This document shows, in pieces, positions 31,043 through 38,770 of a stretch of DNA of 43,983 nucleotides. The position numbers and the translations under genes were made by a program. Numbering within the stretch: the stretch's first letter is position 1; each line of letters opens with the position of its first letter. Origin of the DNA: a virus. Location of the stretch: positions 1 to 43,983 of IMG/VR virus record IMGVR_UViG_3300031269_000026; one strand, written 5' to 3'. Below the pieces are notes generated by a model. It ran no database searches, had not been told where the DNA came from, and worked only from the letters and a program-made list of their open reading frames with translations.

Positions 31043-31424
31043 CTTGAATCCACCTGCAATTTTTTCGGTACATTTTCATCACTAGGATGTCGGACCCGTC
31101 ATGTGCGGCAAACCGAATGATTGCCTCCGGTTCAAACCCGAGCTTGCTGGCCAAGTTGATCGAAGCCAGGTTGCTCATCGGGACGATCACGGAAATGACC
31201 TGACATCCCAGCGTGCCGAACGGATAATGGAACATTGAAAAGAGCGTGCCACGGCTGGCCCAACTGACGTCTGGTAGCGCGGCGATGGATGCCTCAATGT
31301 GAACGCCATTGAACCGCTCATAGACGATCCCGGCGACAAGCTGGCCGTCTTTGACCACGCCAAGGGCCTTGGCCTCGCTTGCGATCTGAAACCCAGGGAT
31401 GCGGGCGGCCACCCACTTTGTCAC
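30960..31424 (-). CDS. GNAT-type acetyltransferase-like protein
   Basis: About 154 residues if the GTG at 31424 is used; a clear ribosome-binding site is missing, and CTG at 31445 is possible. Motifs fit a GNAT fold: LGVVKDGQLVAGIVYERFNG as the central beta strands, then QVISVIVPMSNLASINLASK and LGF as the acetyl-CoA-side helix with its N..s..l..klGF signature. Such genes sit in tail regions of many podophages; the substrate is unknown. The last 83 bases overlap the next gene in another frame. Confidence 0.65.
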   Translation of the reverse strand: MTKWVAARIPGFQIASEAKALGVVKDGQLVAGIVYERFNGVHIEASIAALPDVSWASRGTLFSMFHYPFGTLGCQVISVIVPMSNLASINLASKLGFEPEAIIRFAAHDGSDILVMKMYRKNCRWIQDGQKRRRPARSAGSIRDSGGGIAVQSA

Positions 31425-31462
31425 GGCCCGATCAGCGCCGAACAGGACGTTTCCGACCCGGG

Positions 31463-32920
31463 CTAGTTGACCGCGAGCGTGATGTTGACGATCTGCGCCC
31501 ATCTTGCCGTAACCTCCAACCGCAATTGGTAAACATCGCCAACAGCGTCCAAGCCGATCGTGTCCGATATGGCGATGGTTTCTATTCCGTCTCCCGAATT
31601 GTTCGGGTCGATCGTCACCGTCTGCCAGGCTTCTGCAAGGTCGGATGCCGTCTCGTTGTGGTCCGTCAGGACGGCAATGCGAATTGCAAGCGGCCCCTTG
31701 GCAAGGATCGTAGGGGTGATTGAGGCAAGGCCGGATGTGCCCGCCCTGAACCATCCGGTGTGAAGTGTCGCAAGCATTGGCTCGCCTGCGGTCTGACTTC
31801 TGGTGATCTTGCCCAAGCACCCATCTTGTGCAGTGAACCCGGTTGCCTGTCCGAGATTGTGCCAAACGTCTGCCGGGTAGTCCGCAGTCGCCCATGACCC
31901 GCTCTCAAGGTAATAGACCCACTGTTGCGAAACACCAAGATAGGTCCTGTTGATCACTGAAAAACTTGAGTCTGCGGATGTGTGCAGCTGCCAGTCGCCA
32001 CCTTCCTCGATCGCGCGCAGGATCTCATCAAGGATCGGACGCGATATTTTTGACACTAGCGCCATTGCACCCTGCCGCAGGGACTCGCCAACGCTGATTA
32101 TGCCCGATGTCGTAAGCATCCACGCATCGCTGCCGATCTGGGTAAAGGACCGGCTGGATGCCGGGGGCGCTACCTTGATGCGCGACAATAGCCGCCAGTC
32201 CTGCGCATCGCCTGGGTCCAAGCCCTCGTAAATGACCACCTGCCCCGTGCTGGTCATAATCGCCAGTACATCGTTCATCCCGTGCCCCGCGTCGACGGTC
32301 AGGCTTGCTATTTCGCTGATTGATCCCGTGATGTTGCCCAATCGGCCAAGCGGGAACCGCTGCAGCGCCCCCGTGACGGCGCCTACGTCGCCATAGTAAA
32401 ATTCCAGATCGCCGCCGCGCTTCCACAAATAGGGCCGGTCATGGTGCGCGACGATCCCGTCAAACTCGTCCTGCGTGACGGCGGTTTCCGTGGTGAAGGC
32501 AGACGGGGCAAAGGTTGTTCCGTCGAAAGTCAGAGGGTCATCGCGGCCATCTGCGATGATCGCCCGACCGCTGATATAGGCAACGCTTGCGCGACCGTCG
32601 AAGCTGCGCGCGAATGTGGCGGCTCCGGCGGATGCCTGGTTTGGTGTCGTCTCGATGTAGAGTGATCTTCCGGAAAACTCGAACGGAATCCGTTGCACGG
32701 CTGACGACGGCCCATCTGACAAAATGGCTTGCGGTCGCGTTTCCAAAAGCGCCCCCGTGGATTTCCAATTCAGCATCTCTCCCGCATAAACCGCCCGCAT
32801 CTCTGCGTTGCTTGCTTCGGAAAACAGGCCGCCGATGGGAAGCGGCAAAGATACATCCCGTGCGGCCCCACGCTGTCCGGCTTGTGCGCGTTGGGCTCTC
32901 ATCTGCTGCCTGCGTCTCAT
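31463..32920 (-). CDS. Tail hub / stopper protein with beta-propeller-like repeats
   Basis: A 485-residue protein with a basic start (MRRRQQMRAQRAQAGQRGAA), a PIGGLFSEASNAEMRAVYAG entry and then many beta-strand blocks (LTFDGTTFAPSAF; YLWKRGGDLEFYYGDVGA; DWQLHTSADSSFSVINRTYL). Length and layout resemble P22 gp10-type hub proteins that close the portal channel, which have about 470 residues. It follows the connector and collar genes in the assembly order. The call is by size, fold pattern and context. Confidence 0.55.
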   Translation of the reverse strand: MRRRQQMRAQRAQAGQRGAARDVSLPLPIGGLFSEASNAEMRAVYAGEMLNWKSTGALLETRPQAILSDGPSSAVQRIPFEFSGRSLYIETTPNQASAGAATFARSFDGRASVAYISGRAIIADGRDDPLTFDGTTFAPSAFTTETAVTQDEFDGIVAHHDRPYLWKRGGDLEFYYGDVGAVTGALQRFPLGRLGNITGSISEIASLTVDAGHGMNDVLAIMTSTGQVVIYEGLDPGDAQDWRLLSRIKVAPPASSRSFTQIGSDAWMLTTSGIISVGESLRQGAMALVSKISRPILDEILRAIEEGGDWQLHTSADSSFSVINRTYLGVSQQWVYYLESGSWATADYPADVWHNLGQATGFTAQDGCLGKITRSQTAGEPMLATLHTGWFRAGTSGLASITPTILAKGPLAIRIAVLTDHNETASDLAEAWQTVTIDPNNSGDGIETIAISDTIGLDAVGDVYQLRLEVTARWAQIVNITLAVN

Positions 32921-33660
32921 GTGCGAATGATCCAGTTGACCGCCACAACAGGCGGGATGATGTCGAACGGCTGATCGCCGCCGGTGTCTGCAATCGTAAT
33001 GCCGGTGGTTTCCGTGCTGTTGGTGCCGCCTGCGGTTTCTTCATCGACGGTCAGGCCGGTTGTCGCAGAGTCCACCGTGATTCCGGTTGTTGCGCTGCCC
33101 GTGTTGCCCGCCGCGCCCCCCGCGTCCGTCCCGGCGGTGCCCGTGGTTGTTGCCGCCGCTGCCGCGTGAGTGTGGCCCGGGTCAGTGACAGTGTGAACGT
33201 GCCCGGGGTCCGTAACAGCGTGATCGTGCGGTGTGCCGGTGAACGTGTGGGTGTGCCCCGGGTCGGTCACGGCATGGCTGTGCGACGGCATCTGGTCGAC
33301 CGTCAATGTCACGGCTGCGGCGCCTGCATAGGCCAAGAGCGCAAAGCCCGGATCCCCGCCTGCACCGAGAATGGCACGGCCCCGCAGGTCGGGCAGGTTG
33401 AATGTCGTCGCGGTCTCCCCGTAGGTCGCGCCAAGAATGCCGTAGAGTGTTGGAAACTCTGCCTTGATCAGCGCGCGGCCGTCACAGACTTTCCAGCCAT
33501 CACCGGCGTCGACGGTCGAAAGTGTCGGGGCAATGGTCCCTGTCGGCGGCAGGATCAGGCGGATTGCCGCGATCAATTCGGCGGTATTGTCAGAGGGGGT
33601 GTCGTAGGTGCGGGTCCTGCGGCGGTAAAGGTCGACGTCCGGAATCGTAATCTCGGGCAT
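32917..33660 (-). CDS. Phage tail collar-domain protein
   Basis: A 247-residue protein with the collar-domain signature: GWKVCDGRALIKAEFPTLYG, then ATTFNLPDLRGRAILGAGGD, and the closing PPVVAVNWIIRT. Between them lies a His-rich repeat block (SHSHAVTDPGHTHTF and VTDPGHVHTV), common in these proteins and often metal-binding in fibre tips. Such proteins form tail collars or short fibres at the virion tail. It overlaps the hub gene by 4 nt and the connector gene by 1 nt. Confidence 0.8.
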   Translation of the reverse strand: MPEITIPDVDLYRRRTRTYDTPSDNTAELIAAIRLILPPTGTIAPTLSTVDAGDGWKVCDGRALIKAEFPTLYGILGATYGETATTFNLPDLRGRAILGAGGDPGFALLAYAGAAAVTLTVDQMPSHSHAVTDPGHTHTFTGTPHDHAVTDPGHVHTVTDPGHTHAAAAATTTGTAGTDAGGAAGNTGSATTGITVDSATTGLTVDEETAGGTNSTETTGITIADTGGDQPFDIIPPVVAVNWIIRT

Positions 33661-34607
33661 CAGCTGACCATCCAGCGGCCGTTCTCAAGGGGCCACGTCT
33701 CATAGCCTCGATCTTCGCATCCAATCAGGAAGGACCGGGCCCCACCGGCATCCTCGGCAATTCGCACGGCAAGCTCCGTCTCATACTCGTCTGCCCGTTC
33801 AGCGAACGGCAAGCCAAGGGCGCGCTGCAGGTGCCACGTCATGCCAAGAGACAACAGGTAATCATCATTGAAGGCGGGCAGGTCCGTATCGGCTGTAAAC
33901 TCCGGGCGGCGCACTTGCGGGAAGGGTCCGACACCGGATGTCGGAAGCAGACGCTTGAGGATTTCCTCGGGTTCGGTCGGCCACACGGAAAGATCATACC
34001 CTGGCAGTTCGCCGTAGAGGGCTGCATCGGTTCGGTTGTCGTTGATCAGGTCGGCATTGTTCAGCTTCATCCAGCCGTCGCGCGACACAACCGGCGCATT
34101 GGTCTGCAGCGGCTCAGATGACAGGTTGAAATCCCCCTCCTGGATCAGTGACACGACAGGGTAGCGCGAAACATACTCGATCGTCACAAGCTCCTCGGTC
34201 GTCGGTGTCGGGTCGATCCAGAGGGCGTTGTTCTTGATGCGCCAGCCGTGCGGCGCCACATTTGCACTGCCGCCATAAAGCCACCACGCCCAGACCTGGG
34301 GGGTTGCCGGGCCGACAAGCCCCATTGGCCAGCCGTCGCGCTGTTCGGTGCCGGGGATGATGCGCAGGAAGTCCGGCGGCAGTTCATAAGCATAGCGCCC
34401 GGGCTGCAGCGCAAAGACCCATGTTGAATGGAAGTCACTCAGCCCGGCCCATCGCGTCCGGCGCAGAAAGTCGCGCAGCACGTCCTTTGCGGCGGTGCGC
34501 AGGATCCGCGCAATACGGTCCTGATTGCCAAACAGGGACGCCGGGCGAGGTGCTGTTGCATCCCGCTCCGCCGCTTCCTGCCCAATCTCAAGGATCGTGC
34601 GCGCCAT
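33660..34607 (-). CDS. Head-tail connector / adaptor protein
   Basis: A 315-residue protein beginning MARTILEIGQEAAERDA with an early helical bundle (RIARILRTAAKDVLRDFLRR), then beta segments (YAYELPPDFLRIIPG; ALWIDPTPTTEELVTIEYVS) and a C-terminal helical stretch. The helix-rich start with a later beta part fits podoviral adaptors (gp4-like or tail-tube connectors), and the gene lies between capsid and hub genes. The family is not certain. Confidence 0.5.
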   Translation of the reverse strand: MARTILEIGQEAAERDATAPRPASLFGNQDRIARILRTAAKDVLRDFLRRTRWAGLSDFHSTWVFALQPGRYAYELPPDFLRIIPGTEQRDGWPMGLVGPATPQVWAWWLYGGSANVAPHGWRIKNNALWIDPTPTTEELVTIEYVSRYPVVSLIQEGDFNLSSEPLQTNAPVVSRDGWMKLNNADLINDNRTDAALYGELPGYDLSVWPTEPEEILKRLLPTSGVGPFPQVRRPEFTADTDLPAFNDDYLLSLGMTWHLQRALGLPFAERADEYETELAVRIAEDAGGARSFLIGCEDRGYETWPLENGRWMVS

Positions 34608-34611
34608 GGTG

Positions 34612-35388
34612 TCAGTCCTTCAAGGGATCGAGGTCATCCGCCCCAAGGTCGTCGTTGCCGGTAGCCGGGTCGCCGCCGCCCATGAAGCCGTCATTTTCGT
34701 CCAGCTTGTAGGGGGCATCGTCCGACACGCGGGCAACAGACTCGACACCACCCGCCGGGGCCTGTTGGGCCGCATTGCCGCCCATGCTGCGCATCGCCTG
34801 GTTCTGCGCTTCCAACTTGACGTTCTGAGTTTCCAGAAGTGCCAGGCGCTTTTCCATCGCGGCCAGCGCGGACTCGGCACGGGCCTGAACGTCTGCGGCC
34901 TTGATCGTTTCGGCCTCGCCGTCACGTTTTGCCATCCATGCAACGGCGATCTTGCGCGTCCGGCTGGCTTCCATGCCGATCTGTGCGACAACGTCATCGC
35001 TGATGTCACAAAGGTCCTCGACGCAGCGGATTGCGTGCATGTCGAGAATTGCGATCTGAGAGCGCGAAATGCCTGGCAGGTCACTCAGGGGCGTGCCGTC
35101 CGTGGGCACGTCCTCATATTGAGAGAACAGCGCATATTCTCGGGGGAACTGGCGCGCGGCTTCTTCGGGTGTGATTGTGCGATGCGCGACGGTCAGGCGG
35201 TCGCCCTTGGGCTGCTTGGCCACGCAAAGGCGGTTTTCAAAGGTCCCGTTCTTGGAAAAGTCCTTGGATTTGATCTGGACGCGATTCCAGAAGAACGCGA
35301 CAAGCAAGCCGCTCTGATTGCCCACCGGCCCCATGTGGGACGACAAGTCGGCTGCGGTGAGGTCTCGGGAAATGGCGGGGTTGCTCAT
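34612..35388 (-). CDS. Virion-region protein with helix-hairpin-helix-like and coiled-coil segments
   Basis: A 258-residue protein starting MSNPAISRDLTAADLSSHMG at 35388; the longer open frame runs into the hairpin after the capsid gene. A helix-hairpin-helix-like stretch (LSDLPGISRSQIAILDMHAI, CVEDLCDISDD) is followed by a long coiled coil (ALAAMEKRLALLETQNVKLE) and an acidic Gly/Asp tail. It lies immediately after the capsid gene, so a head decoration or minor capsid role is likely by position. Confidence 0.55.
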   Translation of the reverse strand: MSNPAISRDLTAADLSSHMGPVGNQSGLLVAFFWNRVQIKSKDFSKNGTFENRLCVAKQPKGDRLTVAHRTITPEEAARQFPREYALFSQYEDVPTDGTPLSDLPGISRSQIAILDMHAIRCVEDLCDISDDVVAQIGMEASRTRKIAVAWMAKRDGEAETIKAADVQARAESALAAMEKRLALLETQNVKLEAQNQAMRSMGGNAAQQAPAGGVESVARVSDDAPYKLDENDGFMGGGDPATGNDDLGADDLDPLKD

Positions 35389-35421
35389 GGTCAGGTATGC
35401 CTTGATCCTGTTGAAATGGGG

Positions 35422-35449
35422 AAGGCCGGGCAACGCATCGCCCGGCCTT
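35422..35449 (-). terminator. Hairpin after the major capsid gene
   Basis: A perfect 10-bp GC-rich stem (35422-35431 with 35440-35449) with an 8-base loop, 6 bases after the capsid stop on the minus strand. The following bases are C-rich rather than a long T run, so it may act as a partial terminator or protect the capsid mRNA end. Confidence 0.6.
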
Positions 35450-35455
35450 TGTCGC

Positions 35456-36409
35456 TTAGTCGGTCAGGATGCCGTTCAGCTTGCGGTTTTCGCAGATGAA
35501 GTTGCCCATACCGGCGAGGATCACCGTGTCGGAATCCTCGGTCAGCGGGCGACGCGGGCCGCCCAGCACGACATTGTTGCGCTTCTTGTGCATGATCAGC
35601 TCGATCGTGCTCATGTTCAGGAACTTCATGCCGGTCGGGGCATAGCCGCCCTGCCCGCCGTCAGCGACAACTGGAACCGTCTCGAACATGATATTCGTGA
35701 AGCCAGCCGATGCCATGTTCTTGTCCATGAAACGCTGTTGCGCCTGCAGCGACTGCGAGAACACGCTGTAGTATGTGTTGTCGCTGATGATGCAGGATAC
35801 CTTGTCCGTGCCGCGGCAGGTGTCAAGGTACAGATCAAGCATGTCGCCGTAGATCGAGGCAACCGCAGCGCCGCCGGTGCTGGCCCGCTGGTTGTCCCAC
35901 CAGTTATAGGTCGTGGAGTTGATCCCGCCAACGGTCGATCCTGCGGTCGATGACACCAGAAGCTCAAGGCCGCCAAATTCCTTGCCGGAAGATGACGTTC
36001 CGTCGCCGTGCGCCGACTGGTGCATCTGGTTCTGAATCGTCTTTTCCGCGTGCATGGTGCGGGCGCGCATCATGTTGATGACTTGCTCCTGACCATCGTT
36101 CTGCAGCATTTCCAGACCGGAAATCGACACGCCACATGCGTATTGTTTCCAGGGAAATTCCGCAGACGTCAGGATCTCCTGACCGGCGACGTTCAGCGCC
36201 TCACGGCCTGCATACCACTGGAAGTTGGCGTTTTCCTCGCCGACCATGATGGGCGTCGAGATCGTCCGGCCGCCGCCGATGGTGCGCATCCGCTTGCGGC
36301 GGCGCAGCTCGTAGTAAAGGATGTTGTTGCGCGAAACGGCGTCAGCAATGTTCTTGCGGCGATGCGCAAGAGTTGCTGTCATCAGCTCGCCCCAATTCGG
36401 ATTCGCCAT
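35456..36409 (-). CDS. Major capsid protein
   Basis: A 317-residue protein that fits an HK97-type coat: an N-terminal helix (WGELMTATLAHRRKNIADAV), an E-loop-like stretch (GGRTISTPIMVGEENANFQW), a long spine helix region (EQVINMMRARTMHAEKTIQN) and the axial/peripheral beta blocks near the end. Gene order (portal, scaffold, this gene, then a hairpin) is the classic capsid arrangement, and codon use is strongly biased to G/C endings, as expected for the most abundant virion protein. The specific capsid family is not resolved. Confidence 0.8.
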   Translation of the reverse strand: MANPNWGELMTATLAHRRKNIADAVSRNNILYYELRRRKRMRTIGGGRTISTPIMVGEENANFQWYAGREALNVAGQEILTSAEFPWKQYACGVSISGLEMLQNDGQEQVINMMRARTMHAEKTIQNQMHQSAHGDGTSSSGKEFGGLELLVSSTAGSTVGGINSTTYNWWDNQRASTGGAAVASIYGDMLDLYLDTCRGTDKVSCIISDNTYYSVFSQSLQAQQRFMDKNMASAGFTNIMFETVPVVADGGQGGYAPTGMKFLNMSTIELIMHKKRNNVVLGGPRRPLTEDSDTVILAGMGNFICENRKLNGILTD

Positions 36410-36440
36410 GTTGATACCTCAATAGCGATCCCGTGCTGTG

Positions 36441-37598
36441 TCACTCGGTCCAGAAGTGGCGCAAGACGTCCTCAATCGGGGCGTCGTCGTTAAGCACGGG
36501 GCGACGGCTGGCACCTTGGCCCGCTCCGTCAATTGATTTGCTGGCAGCTTTGGCCCGCTGGACCGACGCTGCCGCCTTGTTCTGTTGTGTTGGTGCCATG
36601 CGGGGCTCTGACTGTGCGGCGGGATTTCCGAAAGCCGCCTGCATGTCAGCCACCGACTGCGTGTAAAACCGATCCAGGTCTGCCGTTGTGACGCCCTGGC
36701 CTGTAGTCGTGACGTGGTTTTGAGCCATAGCCGTAATCTGTGGTTCGAGGTTCTTGAAGTAGGGACGCTTTGGCTGGCCGGACTCGTCTTTTTCGGTGAG
36801 AAATGTTGTGAACTCGTTTTCAACGTCCCGAACCTGCGCCCGCTGCGCACTGTCGGGACCAAAGGACGGGCGGCCGCCGGTCAGCTGCGCCTTGAGGGAC
36901 GCATTTTCAGCACGCAGGGCCTTTGTGTCCTCGTCCTCGAACAGGTCATCCTCGGGCTCATCCTTGACCACCTTGTAGCCGTGGAACTTCGCGGCAGCGG
37001 CCAGCACGTCGCCGATCTTGTCGGGCGCGGATGCCATTTCCTGCGCAACCCATGCAATGTACTCGTCCGGCTTTTCTTGTGCAAATGATGCCAGATCGGT
37101 CAACTTGCTCACTACATCGGCGGGCTTGGCGCCGAACCGGGTCATCTGGTCCTTGATGTACGGCTTTTCGAATGCGGTGAATGCCTCATGGGACTCGGTC
37201 AGTCGCCGGGCGATTTCCGCGCGCCGATCGTCGGGAATGTCTTTGAGAAGGTCATCTGCGGAGGCGCTGGACAGATCAAGCGGGTCCTTGTCCTTCGCTT
37301 TGCCTTCCGCCTGCTTGGGATCTTCATCGTCGGAGTCCGTCTTGTCGTCGGCTGGCTTGTCCTCGTCACCGACGTCGCCCTTGATCTTGGCCTTTGCCGC
37401 CAGGTCGTTGCCTTCATCCTGGGAAACGGTTTTGGGCCCGTCCTCGCCGTCGATCGGCTCCTGGTTCATCCCCGCGCCGTCATCTTCTTCCTCGGCGTTG
37501 AACCCTTGGTCCTCAAGCGCCTTGCGCATGAACGCGGTCGTGTCGTCCTCGTCGTCCTCGTGGTCCGTGAAAATGTCGCTCATATCTTTATCCGCCAT
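36441..37598 (-). CDS. Scaffolding protein
   Basis: A 385-residue, highly charged protein lying directly before the capsid gene. The N-terminal 110 residues are acidic (MSDIFTDHEDDEDDTTAF; DKPADDKTDSDDEDPKQAEG), the middle is helical (PDDRRAEIARRLTESHEAFT), and the basic C-terminus (KAAASVQRAKAASKSIDGAG) would bind coat protein. This layout is typical of podoviral scaffolds that guide capsid assembly and then leave. The start follows a GGAGGATCCC site. Confidence 0.75.
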   Translation of the reverse strand: MADKDMSDIFTDHEDDEDDTTAFMRKALEDQGFNAEEEDDGAGMNQEPIDGEDGPKTVSQDEGNDLAAKAKIKGDVGDEDKPADDKTDSDDEDPKQAEGKAKDKDPLDLSSASADDLLKDIPDDRRAEIARRLTESHEAFTAFEKPYIKDQMTRFGAKPADVVSKLTDLASFAQEKPDEYIAWVAQEMASAPDKIGDVLAAAAKFHGYKVVKDEPEDDLFEDEDTKALRAENASLKAQLTGGRPSFGPDSAQRAQVRDVENEFTTFLTEKDESGQPKRPYFKNLEPQITAMAQNHVTTTGQGVTTADLDRFYTQSVADMQAAFGNPAAQSEPRMAPTQQNKAAASVQRAKAASKSIDGAGQGASRRPVLNDDAPIEDVLRHFWTE

Positions 37599-37660
37599 GG
37601 GATCCTCCGTCGAGTAGCTGTAGGCGCATCGTGGCGGGGTTGGGTGGTGGTGTGCGGCAA

Positions 37661-37894
37661 TTATTGCCGGGATGCCAGTGCGTGGGCGTGCATGGCCTTT
37701 AGGCAGAACTCCAACAGATCGCTGCGGGCCAAGTGCCGGGTGCGCGCGGCGTCCGGCGGCGCGGTGCGCAGCGATATGGCGGCGTCCAGTGTGCCCAGCA
37801 GTTGACCGGCATGACGGTTGACCGCCTCGCGCAAACGGCGTTCCTCATCGGCCTCGCCTTTTCTGGGGGGCAGCATGTCGGTTGCTTTGCTCAC
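37661..37894 (-). CDS. Small helical protein with weak hook-domain likeness
   Basis: A 77-residue protein (MSKATDMLPPRKGEADEERR; LREAVNRHAGQLLGTLDAAI) ending TRHLARSDLLEFCLKAMHAH. The final helix pattern is loosely like the Acb2/Tad1 hairpin end, but it lacks the full SRE..LA.T.EEA core. It starts within the stop of its upstream neighbour (4 nt overlap). I treat it as hypothetical. Confidence 0.5.
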   Translation of the reverse strand: MSKATDMLPPRKGEADEERRLREAVNRHAGQLLGTLDAAISLRTAPPDAARTRHLARSDLLEFCLKAMHAHALASRQ

Positions 37895-38379
37895 TTGATC
37901 ACCTCGATATCGGTGCTGATTTCTGTCCCGTCATCCAGTGACCCGGATTCTTCCATCGGCTGCGCTTTTAGATCGGGCGGAATTGCCAATGGATCGGTTT
38001 CGATGAACCGCTTGATGTCTGACACGACACCCCGCTCATAATCGTAGTGCTCGGCCCACTCGTTGCGGTGCCCAACGCCCGCGTCATACTCGGCCAGATC
38101 GTTGCGCTCCATGTACTCGTGCTTTTCGTGCCGGTTTGTGATGGTTTCCGCGTGGTCCAGTTTCCCGGTGCGAAACGGCTGGAAGGGCGGGGCAACCTGT
38201 GGCGTGGCCAGATCCTTGTTGCGCGGCGGCGCTGGGGGGCGGCAGTTATGCGGCCAAGGCCTGTCCAGCCTGTGCCAGCCGTCGCAGGTCCGGCACTTGC
38301 GAGACCGGCCGGGCGCTTCGGCCCGCTCCGGGGCGCCAAAGATGCGCGCGTGTTGTGTTGGGTCAGCGGCGTAGCGCAT
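37891..38379 (-). CDS. Hypothetical zinc-finger-like protein between portal and scaffold
   Basis: A 162-residue protein. The N-terminal quarter has a CRTCDGWHRLDRPWPHNC block that could hold zinc. The rest is polar, His- and Glu-rich (ITNRHEKHEYMERNDLAEYD) and ends in a hydrophilic tail. Genes of this type in capsid operons are often accessory to head assembly, but no family is recognised. Confidence 0.55.
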   Translation of the reverse strand: MRYAADPTQHARIFGAPERAEAPGRSRKCRTCDGWHRLDRPWPHNCRPPAPPRNKDLATPQVAPPFQPFRTGKLDHAETITNRHEKHEYMERNDLAEYDAGVGHRNEWAEHYDYERGVVSDIKRFIETDPLAIPPDLKAQPMEESGSLDDGTEISTDIEVIK

Positions 38380-38403
38380 TGTGTGGCTCCCTGGCCAAAG
38401 TGT

Positions 38404-38769
38404 TCACAGATCGCGCGGGTTGGGTGCGCCGTAGCGCCCCTGCATCATCTGCATGAGCTGGTCGATCATTTGCATGTCTCGGTAGTGCATGGCTTTCTGC
38501 CCATCGTCCACGTCATCGGGCGGCGGATCTGACAGCATGTACCCTTCTTCGCTCAAGCGGCGCATCTGGTCGGTGTCTCGGGCGGGTGACAGGTTCGGCC
38601 CCATCATCAGGGCCCCCAAATCCGTTACCTGCGGGAACCACTGCCGCCCAGGGCCTTCGGCTGGTGGCATCTGGCCACCAGCAACGGGCGTGACGCGTTG
38701 CCCTCCGACCGGGGCAGACTGGCTGCCCTGTCCACTGCCAAGCATCATCAGGCGCAACAATTCTTCCAT
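38404..38769 (-). CDS. Hypothetical Met/Gln-rich protein
   Basis: A 121-residue protein starting MEELLRLMMLGSGQ at 38769, just after the portal stop and preceded by GAGAGGAT. It is Pro/Gly-rich in the middle and has a Met/Gln helix near the end (MQMIDQLMQMMQGRY). The gene lies in the head operon; its function is unknown. A longer in-frame extension upstream overlaps the portal and is unlikely to be used. Confidence 0.55.
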   Translation of the reverse strand: MEELLRLMMLGSGQGSQSAPVGGQRVTPVAGGQMPPAEGPGRQWFPQVTDLGALMMGPNLSPARDTDQMRRLSEEGYMLSDPPPDDVDDGQKAMHYRDMQMIDQLMQMMQGRYGAPNPRDL

Positions 38770-38770
38770 A

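Noticed and set aside
31430-31895. N-terminal extension of the acetyltransferase-like ORF
   Set aside because: It overlaps the hub gene and reads as shadow sequence; the GNAT-like part begins near 31445.
33160-33300. His-rich repeats in the collar protein as a possible CRISPR-like or regulatory repeat
   Set aside because: The DNA repeat simply encodes the VTDPGHTHT repeat of a collar-domain protein.
32587-33705. 372-residue plus-strand ORF opposite the hub and collar genes
   Set aside because: Long only because of the high GC content; the minus-strand genes have recognised motifs and coupled ends.
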